64,000 bases of DNA from PALSA-607 sp963737705 (GTDB lineage Bacteria; Actinomycetota; Actinomycetes; Acidothermales; Acidothermaceae). The notes under the pieces were generated by a model, which saw nothing but the letters and a program-made list of their open reading frames with translations, had not been told where the DNA came from and searched no databases. A program made the position numbers and the translations under genes. Numbering within the stretch: the stretch's first letter is position 1; every line of letters begins with the position of its first letter. Where the stretch lies: the NCBI GenBank assembly GCA_963737705.1, contig CAVTTP010000006.1, positions 248,001 through 312,000 of the forward strand. Reading direction: 5' to 3'. Below are positions 53,239 to 61,081 of this stretch, in pieces.

Positions 53239-54708
53239 GTGACGACACTGCCGCGAACCGAAGCCGAGATCGAGATCGTTGCCGAACTCCGCGAAGGTGA
53301 GTACGGCGGGAAGCTGACCGCCATCGAACCCGGCGGGGCTGAACTCATCCCGCTGTCGGAGCGCCACGGCAATCCGCTGCAGCTTCTCTGGACCTGGACG
53401 TCGCCCAACCTCGAGTTCGCCACGGTCTTCGTCGGGGTGTTGGGTGTCGCCGCGTTCGGGCTCTCGTTCTGGCAGGCAACCGCCGCGCTGGTCCTCGGCA
53501 CCGCGCTGGGCTCGGTGACGCACGCCGTGCTGTCGTCGCAGGGGCCAAAGTTCGGCGTCCCGCAGATGATCTTGTCTCGCATCCCGTTCGGCTACCGCGG
53601 CAACTGGCTGCCGGCCGGCCTGAACTCGGTGACGGCGGGCATCGGCTGGTTCGCGGTCAACAGCGTCAGCGGAGCGTTCGCACTGAACACGTTGACGCAC
53701 ATGCCGAAGTGGCTCTCGCTGCTGATCATCGTGGTCGCGCAACTGACGATCGCGTTCTTCGGACACAACCTGGCCCACGTCGTCGAGAAGTGGGCGCTGC
53801 CGATCCTCGGCCTGGCGTTCCTGCTCGCGGCGATCTCCATCTTCAGCAAGGCCAACGCGAGTGCGCCGCACGGCCCATCTGCGTCATACGGGCTCGGCGG
53901 AACGGGTGGCTTCATGCTGACGCTCGGCGGCGCGTTCGGCTACGCCGTCGGCTGGAACCCCTTCGCCTCCGACTACACCCGCTACATGAAGCCGACCACT
54001 TCTCGGCGGGCTGTCGGCCTGTACGCGGGACTGGGCGTGTTCGTGTCGTGCGTGGTGCTCGAAATGATCGGTGCCGCGTCGGCCACCATCGGTAAGTCGA
54101 CCGACGCGTTGAACAACCCGACGAGCGCGTTCACCGGACACATGAGCACAGCGTTGGCCGACTTCGTGTTGGTCGCGATTGCGATCGGTGCGGTCTGCGC
54201 GAACGTGCTGAACATCTACTCGGGCGCGATGTCGTTCCTTACGTTGGGCTTCCGGTTGCCGCTGGCGCTGCGGCGCGCGATCGTCGCCGCCGTCGCCGGC
54301 ACCATCGGCTTCATCGTCGCGCTGACCGGCCTGCACGACGCGGGTGAGAAGTACACCAACTTCCTGCTCGTCGTCGCCTACTGGATCGCGCCGTGGCTGG
54401 GCGTCATGTTCTCCGACATGCTGCTGCGCCGGCGGGTGCGCGTCGACGGATTCCTGTTCGACACCAAGCACAATCCGTGGGCCGGCTGGGTCGCGATGGG
54501 CATCGCGATGGTGGTGTCGATTTGGCTGTTCTCCGACCAGACCAAGTACCTCGCGCCGATCCCGAAGGCACACCCCGGCCTCGGCGACCTCACCTTCGAG
54601 GTCGGCTTCGTACTCGCCGCGGTGCTGTACGCGATCTTCTACAAGCTGCAGGGCGGCCGAAAGTCGGAGACGCTCGTCATCCCCGAGTACGGCGCCGGCA
54701 AGAAGTAA
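53239..54708 (+). CDS. codB: cytosine/purine permease (NCS1 family)
   Basis: This 489-residue, 12-helix transporter matches the NCS1 family. IPLSERHGNPLQLLWTW precedes helix 1. GAFGYAVGWNPFASDYTRYM is the conserved helix 6 region that includes the Tyr-Ala/Asp-Tyr substrate motif. GAVCANVLNIYSGAMSFL is the helix 8 motif. The start is GTG 53239 with AGGAAGGCG upstream. It faces the cytosine deaminase gene, so cytosine uptake is the best guess, although NCS1 members also carry purines or hydantoins. It is divergent from the FIST operon (139-bp gap). Confidence 0.88.
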   Translation: MTTLPRTEAEIEIVAELREGEYGGKLTAIEPGGAELIPLSERHGNPLQLLWTWTSPNLEFATVFVGVLGVAAFGLSFWQATAALVLGTALGSVTHAVLSSQGPKFGVPQMILSRIPFGYRGNWLPAGLNSVTAGIGWFAVNSVSGAFALNTLTHMPKWLSLLIIVVAQLTIAFFGHNLAHVVEKWALPILGLAFLLAAISIFSKANASAPHGPSASYGLGGTGGFMLTLGGAFGYAVGWNPFASDYTRYMKPTTSRRAVGLYAGLGVFVSCVVLEMIGAASATIGKSTDALNNPTSAFTGHMSTALADFVLVAIAIGAVCANVLNIYSGAMSFLTLGFRLPLALRRAIVAAVAGTIGFIVALTGLHDAGEKYTNFLLVVAYWIAPWLGVMFSDMLLRRRVRVDGFLFDTKHNPWAGWVAMGIAMVVSIWLFSDQTKYLAPIPKAHPGLGDLTFEVGFVLAAVLYAIFYKLQGGRKSETLVIPEYGAGKK

Positions 54709-54711
54709 CTC

Positions 54712-54747
54712 AGCCTCTCGTCCGGCCCCGTCAACCCGGGCGAGGCT
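54712..54747. terminator. bidirectional terminator between codB and codA
   Basis: AGCCTC (54712-54717) pairs with GAGGCT (54742-54747), with further GC pairs inside (CCGG/CCGG). It starts 4 bp after the permease stop and overlaps the deaminase stop, so it can serve both convergent genes. Confidence 0.6.
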
Positions 54748-56008
54748 AAGGGCGGAGGAAGGTCACTGGTTGTTCTTCGCCGTCCCAGATCACGGTTGTC
54801 TGCGCTGGGGCGGTGCGAGCAACGACGCGACCACCGCGGACGACGAGAAGCCGGCGTGATCCGAGCCTGATCGCGTCGGTGTCGGTGGGCGCGTCAAACA
54901 CCACGAAGTCGGCGGCCGTCCCCTCGACGATGCCGTAGCCCTCGATGCCCAAGGCCGCCGCGGGGTTGACGGTCACCATGTCGAGAAGCCGCCGCAACTC
55001 GTCGTCCCCGCTGTAGTGGCCGAGGTGCACGAAGACGAACGCTGCCTGCACAGGATCGCCGTAACCGAGCGGGTACCACGGATCCATCACGGAGTCGTGG
55101 CCGATGCACACGTTGACGCCGGCTTCTTGCAACTGCTTCACGCGCGTGTGGCCACGGCGGATCGGTCCGGTGTCGAAGCGCCCCTGCAACACCGCGTTGT
55201 CGAGCGGGTTCGTCACCATGTGCATGCCGGCGCGCTTGATGTTGTTGACCAGCCGGTACGCGTATGCGGCGTTGTACGAGTGCATCGCGGTGGTGTGGCT
55301 CGCGGTCACCCGGCCCGACATCCCGCGGCGAATCGTCTCGGCGGCCATCACCTCGACGAAACGCGAGTGATCGTCGTCCGTCTCGTCGCAGTGGATGTCG
55401 ACCCGCAGCCCGAACTCTTCCGCCAGCGCAAAGGAAAACTGCACCGACTCGACGCCGTCTTCGCGGGTCAGCTCATAGTGCGGGATGCCACCGATGACGT
55501 CGGCGCCGAGCTCGACGGCCTTGCGCATCAGCTCGCGGCCACCGTCGAAGGACATGATGCCGAGCTGCGGAAATGCGACTAGCTGCAGGTCAATCTGCCC
55601 GCGCGCCTCTTCGCGAATCTCGATCAGCGCGCGCAGCGCGGTCAACTGCGGATCGCACACGTCGACGTGACTGCGCACGTGCTGCACGCCGTTGGCAAGC
55701 TGCCAACGCAACACCTCGCGCACTCGCGTCTTGACGTCGTCGACCGTGAGGTCCTTGACGCGCTCGCTCCACACCGCGATGCCCTCGAACAGCGAGCCCG
55801 ACCTGTTTGGCCGTGGCTGGCCGACGGTCAGCACCGCGTCGAGGTGAATGTGCGGCTCGACCAGCGGCGGCGTCACCAATGCACCCGCGACATCGATGAC
55901 GTCAGTCGCGTCAGCCTCGGGTGGCGCGAAGAGACCGCCGCGCACCCCGATGTCGGTCAGCCCAGCAGTGCCGCGAACCTGCGCGTTGCGGAGTAGCAGA
56001 TCAAGCAT
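54746..56008 (-). CDS. codA: cytosine deaminase-family amidohydrolase
   Basis: This 420-residue enzyme is a metal-dependent TIM-barrel amidohydrolase close to CodA. It has VEPHIHLD (metal His pair), HCDETDDDHS (His and catalytic Glu), SHTTAMHSYN and CIGHDSVMDPWYPLG. In E. coli CodA the last motif reads GHDDVFDPWYPLG. Here the second Asp (Asp314 in E. coli numbering, from memory) is Ser, a position that affects base selectivity. It converts cytosine to uracil or acts on a related base such as isoguanine. It faces the permease gene. A lipoprotein gene ends 14 bp upstream on the same strand. Confidence 0.9.
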   Translation of the reverse strand: MLDLLLRNAQVRGTAGLTDIGVRGGLFAPPEADATDVIDVAGALVTPPLVEPHIHLDAVLTVGQPRPNRSGSLFEGIAVWSERVKDLTVDDVKTRVREVLRWQLANGVQHVRSHVDVCDPQLTALRALIEIREEARGQIDLQLVAFPQLGIMSFDGGRELMRKAVELGADVIGGIPHYELTREDGVESVQFSFALAEEFGLRVDIHCDETDDDHSRFVEVMAAETIRRGMSGRVTASHTTAMHSYNAAYAYRLVNNIKRAGMHMVTNPLDNAVLQGRFDTGPIRRGHTRVKQLQEAGVNVCIGHDSVMDPWYPLGYGDPVQAAFVFVHLGHYSGDDELRRLLDMVTVNPAAALGIEGYGIVEGTAADFVVFDAPTDTDAIRLGSRRLLVVRGGRVVARTAPAQTTVIWDGEEQPVTFLRP

Positions 56009-56022
56009 GCGCCGAAACTACG

Positions 56023-56616
56023 CTACGGACACACGAGCGTGCCATGCATGGTGACGGACTTGCCCGACTCATCCTTCGCCACGATGCCGTCGACGTCGAA
56101 GCCCTTGCCGTCGGTGTCGAGTGCCTTGTTCAGGAAGCCGGAGTCGAACTGAGTGTTGTCGGGGCCGACGAAGCCAAACTCGTTTGCGCTGATGTCGCCG
56201 GGGAAGTTTCCGGGCTTCCCGGTGAAGGCCGCATCGAAGGAAGCAGTCGTATTGGGCCCGCTGCCGACGCAGAGGATCGACGTCAGCTTGCCGCTGTAGT
56301 CGCCGTCGAACGTCACCGCACCGGAGCCGCCTGCAGCCGCCGGCGCACTAGCCGCGGAACTCGCCGCCGCGCTGGACGGCGCTGCGCCGCTCGCGGCTGT
56401 ACTGGCCGGAGCTGCACTGGCCGGAGCCGCACTGGCCGGGCTCGCGGTCGTGGGAGCAGCGCTCGCAGGGGCGGCAGCCGCACTCGTGGTCGCCGCAGCC
56501 GCGCTCGATGCAGCGGTTGTCGGGGCGGCCGATGAGGTGGACTTGCTGTGGCAGGCTGCCGTCGTCAGCGACAGCGCCACGACGCCGACGGCTGCCATTA
56601 CTCGATGGATCCGCAT
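56023..56616 (-). CDS. Ala/Ser/Thr-rich lipoprotein
   Basis: ATG 56616 has GGGAG upstream; the longer open frame to 58107 is a fusion with repeats and another gene and is not used. The 197-residue product has a lipobox LTTAAC (Cys about 22). A 75-residue linker made almost only of Ala, Ser, Thr and Pro follows. Then comes a small beta-rich domain (GAVTFDGDYSGKLTSILCVG, GTLVCP) with two Cys. This domain recurs in actinobacterial lipoproteins, but its function is unknown. It is 14 bp upstream of codA and may be co-transcribed. Confidence 0.82.
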   Translation of the reverse strand: MRIHRVMAAVGVVALSLTTAACHSKSTSSAAPTTAASSAAAATTSAAAAPASAAPTTASPASAAPASAAPASTAASGAAPSSAAASSAASAPAAAGGSGAVTFDGDYSGKLTSILCVGSGPNTTASFDAAFTGKPGNFPGDISANEFGFVGPDNTQFDSGFLNKALDTDGKGFDVDGIVAKDESGKSVTMHGTLVCP

Positions 56617-56701
56617 GTTCGTCTCCCGAGCTCGCCCGCGACCGGGTGCCCGGGGTGGACGACATGCCATCAAGAGCGCGTAACGGCTAGGTAACGCGGC
56701 C

Positions 56702-56845
56702 GCTTTGCTCTGCCACACATGTGCAGCAGAGCAGGTCTGCCACACATGTGCAGCAGAGCAGGTCTGCCACGCATGTGCAGCAGAGCAGGTCTGCCACGCA
56801 TGTGCAGCAGAGCAGGTCTGCCACGTATGTGCAGCAGAGCAAAGC
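56702..56845. repeat. five 27-bp tandem repeats inside an expanded hairpin
   Basis: Five 27-bp units (56708-56734, 56735-56761, 56762-56788, 56789-56815, 56816-56842) differ at only a few bases. Each contains GTCTGCC near its start and TGTGCAGCAGAGCAG at its end. The array is bounded by GCTTTGCTCTGC (56702-56713) and its exact inverse GCAGAGCAAAGC (56834-56845). It sits between the end of the NlpC/P60 gene and the next lipoprotein gene. An ancestral hairpin terminator expanded by slippage is the simplest reading. Protein readings of it in several frames are accidental. Confidence 0.85.
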
Positions 56846-56891
56846 GCGCGAGCGAGACATCTCGAGCCGGGCTCGGAGCAACCCTTCCGAG

Positions 56892-58189
56892 CTAGATCAC
56901 CGGCACCAGGCGGCGCGCGCCCGCGTACTCGGCCGCGAACGGCTGGGCGGCCAGCGACGAGTACTCGACCGGGCTCCCGGTCTGCAGCGAGCTCAGCATC
57001 ATGTTGTTGCCGACGTAGATTCCGACGTGGTGCACCAGCCCGTTGCTCGCGAAGAAGACCAGATCGCCCGGGCTGCAAATCGGCTCGAGCGACGGCTTGC
57101 CCGACCCTCGCCTGCGCGTCGGCGTCGCGCGGAATCGTGATCCCGCGCAACTCGAACACCAGATGCGTGAGCCCCGAACAGTCGAACCCGAACGCCGACG
57201 TGCCGCCCCACAAATACTGCAAGCCAAGAAAAAGCTTTGCAGTGCGGACGACGTCAGCTGCCGTCGCGGGCAACGGCGCGGCGCCGTTCGCTACGACGGC
57301 AACGTCGGCCGCGCGCAACAGCACCACGCGACCGTCGGGCAGCTGCGAGTGCACCCACTTGGCGTCGACCGAGAGTGCCGGCAACCGGGTTGCCATGCTG
57401 ACTTGGACGACGCGCGTCACCCCGTCGGTCGCGTAGGCCCATGCCGTCGGCGCGAGCACAACTGCATCGTCGGCGCCAGTCGCTGGCGCGCGAAAAGTCA
57501 GCTGGGCGGCGGGAATCCAGCCCGGATAGCCGCGAGCATCAAGTGGTGTCGGTTGGTCGGGGACGACGACGTGCGCCCACGTGCCCTGCCGCCTGTCGAC
57601 GACCACCTTCTCGCCGAGCAAGAGTTGGCTGTCGACGCGACCATTAAGGGCCAGCCGTTGCGCGGTCGTCATCGCCGCCAACCACGCTGTCACCCCGGCC
57701 GGTTGTTGTAACTCAGCCGAGTCAACCGCACGCGGCGAACTCGGACTGTGCCACAGCGTCGCGACCGACACGTCGACGTACGCAACCCCAGTCGTCGGCA
57801 CCGCAGACACCGACGCAGACACGGTTGGAGACCTAGACGGCGTTAACGCCGGGGTGCTCGCCTGCGACGCGGTTGGCGCCAGGTGTCGCCGACTGCGACT
57901 CGACCGAGCGCAGTACTCGACCGAGCTGCAGTACTCGACCGAGCTGCAGTGGCGGACGGCGCCGTCGGTGCCACTGATGGGAGGCTGACGGCGCCGCCGA
58001 TCCCACTGACAGCACGGGCGGCGTTGCTGCCAACGACTGCGATGTAACGGGTACTGCCGATGGCTGCGTCGAAGGTGCTCCCACCTGCGCACCCGACGCC
58101 TGCACACCCGACGATTTAGCGCTGCTCGAACAGCCCGCCAGCATCCCCAGCACTGCCAGGCTTACGCCCGCCCATCGCCGTCCCCGCAT
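56892..58189 (-). pseudogene. NlpC/P60 peptidoglycan-hydrolase lipoprotein, frameshifted
   Basis: ATG 58189 opens a lipoprotein signal peptide (GMLAGC, Cys about 20) and a Ser/Ala/Pro linker. Between about 57990 and 57860 the frame changes, near an 18-bp tandem repeat. The next part has an SH3-like region (VAYVDVSVATLW, RQGTWAHVVVP) and the NlpC/P60 start GLQYLWGGTSAFGFDCSGLT, with the catalytic Cys. At about 57070 one extra C shifts the frame again. It continues GDLVFFASNGLVHHVGIYVG (catalytic His) and ends at 56892. NlpC/P60 enzymes cleave peptide bonds in the wall. Catalytic motifs are intact on both sides of the second break. Confidence 0.78.
57899..57950. repeat. 18-bp tandem repeat
   Basis: CAGTACTCGACCGAGCTG repeats at 57911-57928 and 57929-57946, with partial copies before (from 57899) and after (to 57950). 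It lies in the low-complexity linker of the NlpC/P60 gene, in the area of its first frame change. Slippage here could have caused the shift. Confidence 0.7.
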
Positions 58190-58240
58190 CGTCCTACTCG
58201 TGACACTGCACCCCGCGCGGGTGCCGCTCATCACTACCTG

Positions 58241-58453
58241 GCGCCGAGCCGCCAGCGCCCGGGCAGCTTCGTTGGGCACATAGCCGAGTCCCGCGGCTAT
58301 CGCCTGAACCCGAGCACGGGTCTCCGCTTTGACGTTCGGCTCGTTACAGAGCGCACGCGACGCAGTCGACTTCGATACTCCGGCGGCGCTGGACACCTCT
58401 TCCAACGTCACCGACGGACGTACGAGCTGCAGCCTTCTCGCATTCGTGATCAT
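58241..58453 (-). pseudogene. LacI DNA-binding head without a ligand domain
   Basis: ATG 58453 has a strong AAAGGGGAG ribosome site. The first 71 residues are a complete LacI head: VTLEEVSSAAGVSKSTASRA helix-turn-helix, then TRARVQAIAAGLGYVPNEAA and the hinge helix to ALAARR. The roughly 270-residue sugar-binding core is missing. Instead the frame continues without a stop through MSGTRAGCSVTSRT into the signal peptide of the NlpC/P60 lipoprotein and stops only at 57833. This looks like a deletion remnant fused in frame to its neighbour. A short DNA-binding peptide could still be made. Confidence 0.75.
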
Positions 58454-58593
58454 GTCGCTCCCCTTTGTGAACCGTACCTTCGCCTAGCTGAGCCCCATCT
58501 CGGGCTCGAGAGCGACACTGGCAGCCGGATGTGACGCGAACGTTGCCGCTGAGCAAAGCCTCGGTTACCGATTCGGGTAGCTCGGATAAGCGG

Positions 58594-59046
58594 TCAGATG
58601 ACGCGGTCGCGCACCAGCGTTTCAAGCACGGGCAAGGCAGCAGTCAGGACGGCGATTTGCTCGGGGTCGAGCCGTTCGATGCGCGCCGTGAGCCCGGCGG
58701 CTCGCTCGTTCCACAACTCGTTGAGGGTTTCGCGGCCGGCGTCGCTGAGCTCGATGAGCGAGACGCGTCCGTCAGTCGAGCCGTGCGCCTTTTGCACGAG
58801 TCCGAGCTCCTGCAGCGACGCAACGACACGCGTCGCGACCGGCGCACCGATGAGTTCGTAGCCCGCGAGATCGCTCATGCGGATCGGCCCGAACTCTTCG
58901 ATCGTGGCCAACGCCGAAACCTGGGACGGCGTGAGGCCGGCGGCTCCGTGTTGGCGCACCGCACGTGCGAGTCGCGAAATGACCAGCCGCAGCCGGGCGG
59001 CAGTCTCGGCGTCCGTGCTCGTGACCGTTGCAGTTGGCCGCGTCAT
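58594..59046 (-). CDS. MarR-family transcriptional regulator
   Basis: The 150-residue protein shows the MarR winged helix: LTPSQVSALATIEEFGPIRM, LIGAPVATRVVASLQELGLV and the wing SDGRVSLIELSDAG-like sequence. ATG 59046 overlaps the stop of the upstream MFS gene (59043) in an ATGA junction. It probably represses the MFS-marR operon through the palindrome at 60817-60842, with release by the exported compound. Confidence 0.92.
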   Translation of the reverse strand: MTRPTATVTSTDAETAARLRLVISRLARAVRQHGAAGLTPSQVSALATIEEFGPIRMSDLAGYELIGAPVATRVVASLQELGLVQKAHGSTDGRVSLIELSDAGRETLNELWNERAAGLTARIERLDPEQIAVLTAALPVLETLVRDRVI

Positions 59047-60801
59047 GTGCGGTCATCCTGCAACGCGAGTTCGCCTGGCACCGCGCCCGAAACGATCGCC
59101 GCATCGCCGCGGTGCTCGTGGTCTGGGTGCGCGACCTCGACGTCGTCGTTGTGGACGTAACGCTTGCCGCGCAGCAGTGAGCAGATCGCACCGACGATCG
59201 AGAGTGCGATCGCGACGGCGAACACGATCACGAGGCCGTGATGGAACGGCGATGCGATCAGGTTCGGGAAGAAGTGCTTGCCCGTCAACGTGGCCCACTG
59301 CGCATTCGACACGTCGGCCGCCGATTGCGAACCGAGCAGTGTCTGCAGCGGGTTGAATCCGAGGAACGACGCGAACAGGCTGCCGACCGGCGGCTGATTC
59401 GCAACCGTGTGCGCCTGCGCCGACGCCGACGCCGTTCGCGGTCAGGCCCTTGAACATGGCTGACGGCAACGTGTTCGCGAGGCCGACAATCATCAGCGAG
59501 AAGAAGATGCCGATCGACAACACCATGCCGGAGTTGAGGAACGTCGCCTGCACACCAGCTGCACCGCCGCGTTGGTCGGCCGGCACGCTGTTCATGATGG
59601 CGGTCGAGTTCGGCGCGGAGAACAGGCCGCCGCCGATGCCGTTGAGCAGTACCAGTAGGGCAAACGCCCAGTAGGAGAAGTTCGTCGGCACAAGGAGCAG
59701 GCCAGCGAAGCTTCCGCCGACGACGACCATGCCGAGCGTCGACAACGCACGCGCGCCGTGCCGATCGGAAAGGTAGCCCGAGATCGGCCCCGCGATCAGG
59801 AAACCAATCGTCAGCGGGAGCAAGTAGATGCCGGCCCACAACGGAGTGTCTGCGTACTTGTAGCCGTGCAACGGCAGCCAGATGCCCTGCAGCCAGATGA
59901 TGAGCATGAACTGCAGGCCACCGCGCGAGATTGCAGCGAGAAGGCCCGCGAGTCCGCCCGTGGCGAACGCGCGAATCTTGAACAGTCGCAGGTTGAACAT
60001 CGGTGAGTCAGAGTGCAGTTCGATCCACCCGAACGCGGCGAGCAGCACGATGCCTGCGACGAACCCGACGATCACCTTCGGCGACGTCCAGCCCATCGTG
60101 TGATGGCCGTAGGGCTGGATGCCGTACACGATCGCCGCGAGTATTGCCGTGAGTCCTACCGCAAAGGTGACGTTGCCCCACCAGTCGATGCGCGCCTTCA
60201 CCCGGCGTCCGTTGTCCTTCAAGCTCTTGTACGCCCAGACCGTGCCGACCGCGCCGACCGGGACCGACACCCAGAACACGAGTCGCCAGTCAACGACCGA
60301 CAGCAGGCCGCCCGCGATGAGTCCGATGAACGAGCCGGCGATCGCCGCGACCTGGTTGATACCGATCGCCAGTCCGCGCTGCTCGACCGGGAAAGCGTCG
60401 GCGATGATCGCGCTCGCGTTCGCGAACAGCATCGCGCCGCCGACCCCTTGCACGAGCCGCCACAGCACCAGCCACAACGCGCCGCCGCCGCCACGCATCG
60501 GGTCGAGCGCGAGGATGATCGACGCGATCGAAAACACCGCGAAGCCCGCGTTGTAGATGCGCACCCGGCCCAACATGTCGCCGAGGCGGCCAAGGCTCAC
60601 GACCAGCACGGCCGTGACGAGCATGTAGCCCATCATCAGCCAGAGCAGGTAGCCCACGTTGCCGGACGAGAGTGGGTTGATGCCGATGCCGCGGAAGATC
60701 GCCGGCAGCGAGATCAAGATGATCGAAGAGTTGATGGTCGCCATCAGCATGCCGAGCGTGGTGTTCGACAGGGCGACCCATTTGTAATGCGGGCTGGGCA
60801 A
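59043..60801 (-). pseudogene. 14-helix MFS drug exporter (DHA2 type), frameshifted near the C-terminus
   Basis: The start is TTG 60801 with GGAG six bases upstream. The first 455 residues show the DHA2 layout: SLGRLGDMLGRVR (motif A), WRLVQGVGGAMLFANASAI (motif B/C region), GLIAGGLLSVVDWRLVFW, and helices through TAIMNSVPADQRGGAAGVQA. At about 59420, in a GGCGTC-type repeat, the frame shifts. The next frame continues HTVANQPPVGSLF and then QWATLTGKHFFPNLIASPFH with the last helix. It ends at 59043, overlapping marR. The first frame alone runs on as Arg-rich nonsense. Either an indel error or a mutant lacking the last helix. Confidence 0.83.
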
Positions 60802-60816
60802 CGTCGGCTCCCGATG

Positions 60817-60842
60817 ATAGTTGCTTGACTAAAAGCAACTAT
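60817..60842. promoter_or_regulatory. MarR-type operator before the MFS-marR operon
   Basis: ATAGTTGCTT (60817-60826) and AAGCAACTAT (60833-60842) form a perfect 10-bp inverted repeat with spacer GACTAA. It lies 16 bp before the TTG start, and TTGACT within it resembles a -35 hexamer (+ strand). This is the expected place and form for a MarR site. Confidence 0.78.
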
Positions 60843-60908
60843 ATCCTCGGCCCGGTCGGCTGTCACCTTGAGGGTTCGGGCGGCTGGGGCTCAGACGTCG
60901 CCGGCGAC

Positions 60909-60978
60909 TCCTCACAGAAGCAGGTCGACTCCGCACAGAAGCAGCTCAGTGCCGCCAAATTTCCTGCATCTGTGAGGA
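60909..60978. repeat. long imperfect inverted repeat upstream of the LuxR-LAL gene
   Basis: TCCTCACAGAAGCAGG (60909-60924) and CCTGCATCTGTGAGGA (60963-60978) pair at 15 of 16 positions. Between them CACAGAAGCAG occurs again as a direct repeat (60914-60924 and about 60934-60944). It could be a hairpin or a regulator-binding region in the 239-bp gap between the divergent genes. Confidence 0.5.
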
Positions 60979-61081
60979 ATGGGCGGCTGGCCCGGGCGAA
61001 GAAGCGGCCGCGGGTCAGTAGGCCGCTACATCAGTAGTCCGCTACGTAGCCTGCGACCTGCAACCGGCATACCGTTACGTC

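Noticed and set aside
56702..56845. Short regularly repeated units resembling a CRISPR array
   Set aside because: Units are contiguous with no spacers between them and no cas genes lie nearby; they form an expanded hairpin instead.
56023..58107. A single 694-residue open frame covering the lipoprotein, repeats and NlpC/P60 region
   Set aside because: It joins three unrelated parts; signal peptides, ribosome sites and domain motifs show separate genes at 56616 and 58189.
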